NCBI GenBank assembly: GCA_031267015.1
Contig: JAIRZW010000167.1
Coordinates: 1-6,747 of the forward strand
Direction: 5' to 3'
DNA length: 6,747 nt
From: Heliobacteriaceae bacterium
GTDB lineage: Bacteria; Cyanobacteriota; Vampirovibrionia; Gastranaerophilales; Gastranaerophilaceae
The translations under genes were made by a program, and so were the position numbers. The notes under the pieces were generated by a model. That model was given only the letters and a program-made list of their open reading frames with translations, searched no databases and had not been told where the DNA came from. Shown here one piece after another: positions 3,545-6,747 of this stretch. Position 1 is the stretch's first letter. Each line of letters opens with the position of its first letter.

Positions 3545-6412
3545 CTAAACTTGAATCCCGTTGAGTTTGGCAAAGGATTTAAGGCTTTTGACGGATGTGT
3601 TGATTGCCTCCTGAAGCACGGTATTTTGCAGTTTTTGCGCCATTTCAAGCGCCTTGCCGTAAATTTTTGCGGCGTTTGACAGGTAAGCCGCCTGCTCCGG
3701 TGATTTCACCCGGCCAAACTCATTGAAATATTCGCCGTACAAATAAAAAAGCCGCGCCAGTAAATCATTTAACCCGGATTTTTGCGCCTGCCTGATTGCG
3801 CTTTCTATGTTGTTTTTCGCTGTTTCGTAGTCGTTTAACTCCATTGACGCCTGCGCAATAATCATTTTCAGCAGCACAGTAAAGAAATAGTTGTCTGTTT
3901 TAGGGTTTTGCGCAACCTCAAGCGCCTGTGCGGCAATCTCCAGCGCGCTTTCAGGCTGGTCAAGAGTTGCCTGCGCTATCAAATACCATGTCAGAAGTGC
4001 GCCGAGCGCTATTTTTTCTTCTGCAAAATAAGTTATCTGCTCGTTGTAGATTTCGAGCGCGCGCTTGATATCGCCGCGGTCAAAGAAAATTTTGCCCAGA
4101 AGCGATTTCAGAACATTTTTTGTGAATGCGTCCGCGTTATTGTTTGCCAGCGTTACAACATCAAACAGGTATTCTTGCAGCCCCGTGTACTGCTTTGCAA
4201 AGAAAGCGTTCAGAATATTGATGAAATTCCAGCGCAGCACCGCGTCGTCATCCATGACTTTTGTGCGGTAAAGCACCATGATGTCTTCAAGCATTCTTTC
4301 GGAAGTTTTAACGTCGCCCTTCATTGTGTTGGCAAAAGCCAAAGCCAGCTTACATCTGCAAACAAATGAATCGTCATGAATATTGTGTTTTTCAATTATG
4401 TCAAAAATTATTGTCAGAACCTCGAACGCACGGTTATTGCCTTGGGTTATGAGCGCGTTTGCAAGCAGCAGGTAGGTTTTCAGCCAGGTTTCATAGAGGA
4501 ACGGGTCAATAGCTGCACCTTTAAGATATTCGTCCAGTGCTGGCATGATTTCATTGTCAATAATGTTGACAATTTCGCCGCAGCTGCCTATATTCAACAG
4601 CGCCTGAAGCTTGGTTGTTTTAAGCAGGACTATTTCGAGCGGCTGTTGGGTTTTCTCCAGAACCTTGTCAACGCATTCAACTTCGCCGAAGTAATTCCCG
4701 GCTGCGCGGCAGGCTGAGGCAAGATAGCCCAGAAGCTCGACTTCTTTTGCGTCGTCGCCTGTTTCCTGCGCGTTTGCAACAGCGTCCGGCAAGTATTCAA
4801 GCGCTTCTTGCGGATCAGAGTCCGCAAAGAGTCTGCCCAGCCGCTCTGAAATATTGTAGCGGATTGGCAGGGTGTCTTTGTCGTCAAACTCGTTAAGCAG
4901 TGCCAGCGACTGTTTTTGCGAGATTATGTAGAGGTTTATGTCGCCAATGTAGGCCGTAAGCCGCGTGTTTTTTGTCCAAATTTCAAATGCAAGCCTTAGT
5001 TCTTTGAGGTTCTGGGCAAGCAGCGCAAATATTGTGTTGGAGTTCAGGTTGAAGTTCTCAAGAAAACTGTACATTTTCCCGCTCAACTGTGCAAAATTCT
5101 CGTCTTTTTTTGCATAATTCACAACTGCTTCCCACAGAGTTGTGCTTTTAAATTCATATGCAATATCGCTCAAAGGTGTGATGTAATGCGCGTTTTCAAG
5201 ATACGCAATAATTTTCTGAAACTCATCGGGCTCCAGCTGAAAAACTTCGTGCATGACGTTGAGATTAACCTTGTCGCCAATCAAAGAAGCCGCAATAAGC
5301 ACGGAATACGCCTGCGGATTCAGAAAATTGAGCAGCGCAAGCCGGTAAGCAATGATTTGCGCAAAGTTGTGCGAGAGCTTAAACGGCTGTTTGCCTTCTT
5401 TGCAGTCCTCAAGCAGCGCAAGCGCATGTTCAATATACGCCGGATTACCGCGGCTTATTTTAAGAATCGCCTGTTTTGCCTTGCCGCTTATCGGGGTTTC
5501 TTCGTCCGGCTTTATAAACATGTCAATCTCCTCAAAAGGCGCGAGTTTTATGTCAATATAGATATTGTCTTCCTCAAAATTAAAATACCCTCTGCCGGGT
5601 TTAGGCTCCTCGCAGGTCATGACAAGCTTTAACTTACCGTAAACATTGTCTTTACGCACAAATCCGTTCAAAAACTCATACGAAAACCCGTCAATAGATT
5701 CAAAGTTATCTATTATAAACACAAACTTGCCGTATCCGGCAAACCGGTCAAAAATTTTGTTCAGAAACGTGTACGTGTTGGCTTTATTTTGCGCTAAATT
5801 CTCAAAAAGCCCGGCATCAGTGGGATATAGGAAGTTTATAAGGTCTAAAACTTCGTTTTCCAGCAGGTCCGGAAACTCATTGCTGAAAAATTTTGACGCA
5901 TCTTTTTTAAACCGGACGTCTTTGATTGAGAAGCCCGGCAGGTTAAATACGTTCAGCAGAATATCCTGAAGCAGTCCGCCGGGCGTAAGCTGGGTTACCG
6001 AATTGCATTTTCCGTAAATACAGGCGTAATTTTCGTCCTGAAGTTCCTGAATCGCCAGCTTGAAAACAGTGCTTTTGCCGCTGCCTTTAGGGCCGGTTAT
6101 TGAGAAGATTTTTTTGTCAGCGCGGATTCCTTTTGTCAGAATGTTTACCGCGCTTGACTGCGAAATTCCGGGATTTGGGTCTGCCTCAAAACTTTCAGCG
6201 CATTTGCGGCATTTTTTTGCATAGGTGAAGTTTACGCTGCGGCAGTTTTTGCACAGTTTAAGGATTTCGGTGCCGCATTTTTCGCAGATAAGATTGCCAA
6301 TCCGGTTTACCGCGCTGCAGCTGAAACAGACAAGGCCTGTTCTGGCTCCGCAGTGCGGACAGTTGACGGGACATTCTCCCTCAATGTCTTTTTTACACGT
6401 CTGACACTTCAT
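3545..6412 (-). CDS. Zinc-ribbon / STAND-type (AAA_16) ATPase / TPR protein
   Basis: This is a 955-aa, probably cytoplasmic protein. Residues 1-71 hold three four-Cys zinc ribbons (C3/C6/C18/C21, C29/C32/C43/C46, C54/C57/C68/C71). An ATPase of the AAA_16/STAND type follows at about 85-345, with Walker A GPKGSGKS (107-114), Walker B FVFIID (230-235) and the conserved RGNPAYIEHALALL (321-334). About 350-440 looks like a winged-helix or helical arm. From about 500 to 935 there are helical repeats of TPR type, clearest at 524-545, 771-795, 803-835, 845-875 and 885-930. The architecture resembles signalling ATPases of the predicted-ATPase group (COG3899-like) that are often fused to cyclases, kinases or LuxR domains. 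Here no output domain is visible. The ATG lies 20 nt inside the end of the sigma-like gene with only a weak GGG ribosome site, so translation is probably coupled. A switch or scaffold acting with the upstream product is inferred. Confidence 0.85.
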   Translation of the reverse strand: MKCQTCKKDIEGECPVNCPHCGARTGLVCFSCSAVNRIGNLICEKCGTEILKLCKNCRSVNFTYAKKCRKCAESFEADPNPGISQSSAVNILTKGIRADKKIFSITGPKGSGKSTVFKLAIQELQDENYACIYGKCNSVTQLTPGGLLQDILLNVFNLPGFSIKDVRFKKDASKFFSNEFPDLLENEVLDLINFLYPTDAGLFENLAQNKANTYTFLNKIFDRFAGYGKFVFIIDNFESIDGFSYEFLNGFVRKDNVYGKLKLVMTCEEPKPGRGYFNFEEDNIYIDIKLAPFEEIDMFIKPDEETPISGKAKQAILKISRGNPAYIEHALALLEDCKEGKQPFKLSHNFAQIIAYRLALLNFLNPQAYSVLIAASLIGDKVNLNVMHEVFQLEPDEFQKIIAYLENAHYITPLSDIAYEFKSTTLWEAVVNYAKKDENFAQLSGKMYSFLENFNLNSNTIFALLAQNLKELRLAFEIWTKNTRLTAYIGDINLYIISQKQSLALLNEFDDKDTLPIRYNISERLGRLFADSDPQEALEYLPDAVANAQETGDDAKEVELLGYLASACRAAGNYFGEVECVDKVLEKTQQPLEIVLLKTTKLQALLNIGSCGEIVNIIDNEIMPALDEYLKGAAIDPFLYETWLKTYLLLANALITQGNNRAFEVLTIIFDIIEKHNIHDDSFVCRCKLALAFANTMKGDVKTSERMLEDIMVLYRTKVMDDDAVLRWNFINILNAFFAKQYTGLQEYLFDVVTLANNNADAFTKNVLKSLLGKIFFDRGDIKRALEIYNEQITYFAEEKIALGALLTWYLIAQATLDQPESALEIAAQALEVAQNPKTDNYFFTVLLKMIIAQASMELNDYETAKNNIESAIRQAQKSGLNDLLARLFYLYGEYFNEFGRVKSPEQAAYLSNAAKIYGKALEMAQKLQNTVLQEAINTSVKSLKSFAKLNGIQV

Positions 6413-6747
6413 AATCCCGGTTAATTTCCTCTTTTACTTTATTCATCAGCGCGAACAACCGTTTTGAAACCTCAGACTGCGATAATTTCAATGCTTCTGC
6501 GATTTCTTTCTGGGTCATTGCGCTGCCGTATCTCATATTAAAAAGCTCAAGATAGTTTTTGTCAGGATTTTCAGCATTGATTTTGTTTAAAATATCATTA
6601 ACTTTTTGCAAAAGTTCGTTTTGAACAGCCGTGTCTTCCGGGGTGATTTCAGGTGTAACGTCGCGGTATGCAGTGAAAATGTGTTCCGGCTGTTTTTCGA
6701 CTGTCTCCAGCGGTTCTTCCGGTGTCGATACAAATCCCTGCCTTGTG
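6393..6747 (-). CDS. C-terminal part of a sigma-70 region-4-like HTH protein (cut by window edge)
   Basis: The frame is open from the stop at 6393 to the window edge, giving 117 residues of C-terminus. The apparent start at 6611 is an internal TTG and not the real beginning. The first part (about 45 residues) is acidic and Pro/Thr/Glu-rich, like a linker. After it comes a helix-turn-helix, YLELFNMRYGSAMTQKEI followed by AEALKLSQSEVSKRLFALM, the pattern of sigma-70 region 4, which contacts the -35 element. Region 2 would lie outside the window, so a true sigma factor, a sigma-like regulator and another HTH protein all remain possible. Its last 20 nt overlap the start of the 955-aa ATPase gene, which indicates one operon with coupled translation. 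Confidence 0.75.
   Translation of the reverse strand, partial: TRQGFVSTPEEPLETVEKQPEHIFTAYRDVTPEITPEDTAVQNELLQKVNDILNKINAENPDKNYLELFNMRYGSAMTQKEIAEALKLSQSEVSKRLFALMNKVKEEINRDYEVSDV

Noticed and set aside
6393..6611. A complete 72-aa HTH gene starting at the TTG at 6611
   Set aside because: The same frame stays open to the window edge with plausible coding sequence, so this is the tail of a longer protein.

Overview
The window is a compact bacterial segment of seven protein genes with very short intergenic gaps. One gene is cut by the right edge. Six are read in full: a DtxR-family metal regulator, a His-tailed membrane protein, a BioD-like P-loop protein, a XerD recombinase, a small orphan protein with a divergent XRE-type regulator, and a long zinc-ribbon/ATPase/TPR protein. 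The style of the hypothetical proteins (small-residue-rich membrane protein with a His tail, zinc ribbons fused to an ATPase and TPRs) reminds me of non-photosynthetic relatives of Cyanobacteria (Vampirovibrionia/Melainabacteria, gut Gastranaerophilales). This is an impression and no marker gene here proves it.

Left part (1-1431). A short DtxR/MntR-type regulator (68-466, +) converges on a His-tailed membrane protein (480-1373, -). The promoter of the membrane protein has a perfect -35, and its -10 to start-codon region is covered by a near-perfect 22-bp dyad. The core of that dyad, TTAGGCTAGGCTAAC, matches the IdeR/DtxR iron box at 14 of 15 positions. The regulator and its probable target therefore sit side by side, and the geometry predicts metal-dependent repression. 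A classical terminator for the membrane-protein mRNA lies inside the 3' end of the regulator gene. A strong promoter at 18-46 points left, out of the window.

Middle (1432-2959, -). xerD and a BioD-like gene are separated by one base and are almost certainly translationally coupled. xerD and the DtxR-family gene both have an extended -10 (TGnTATAAT) ending exactly 6 nt before the ATG and no Shine-Dalgarno. Both look leaderless.

Islet (2976-3540). A visibly AT-richer stretch carries an 18-bp perfect palindrome, a 79-aa orphan protein (-) and a divergent XRE-type regulator (+). The shared intergenic region holds direct and inverted repeats that could be its operator.

Right part (3545-6747, -). 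The C-terminus of a protein with a sigma-70 region-4-like helix-turn-helix overlaps by 20 nt the start of a 955-aa protein. That protein has three zinc ribbons, a STAND/AAA_16-type ATPase and a long TPR array, but no recognisable output domain. The coupling suggests the two products work together, with the ATPase as a possible sensor or scaffold for the sigma-like factor.
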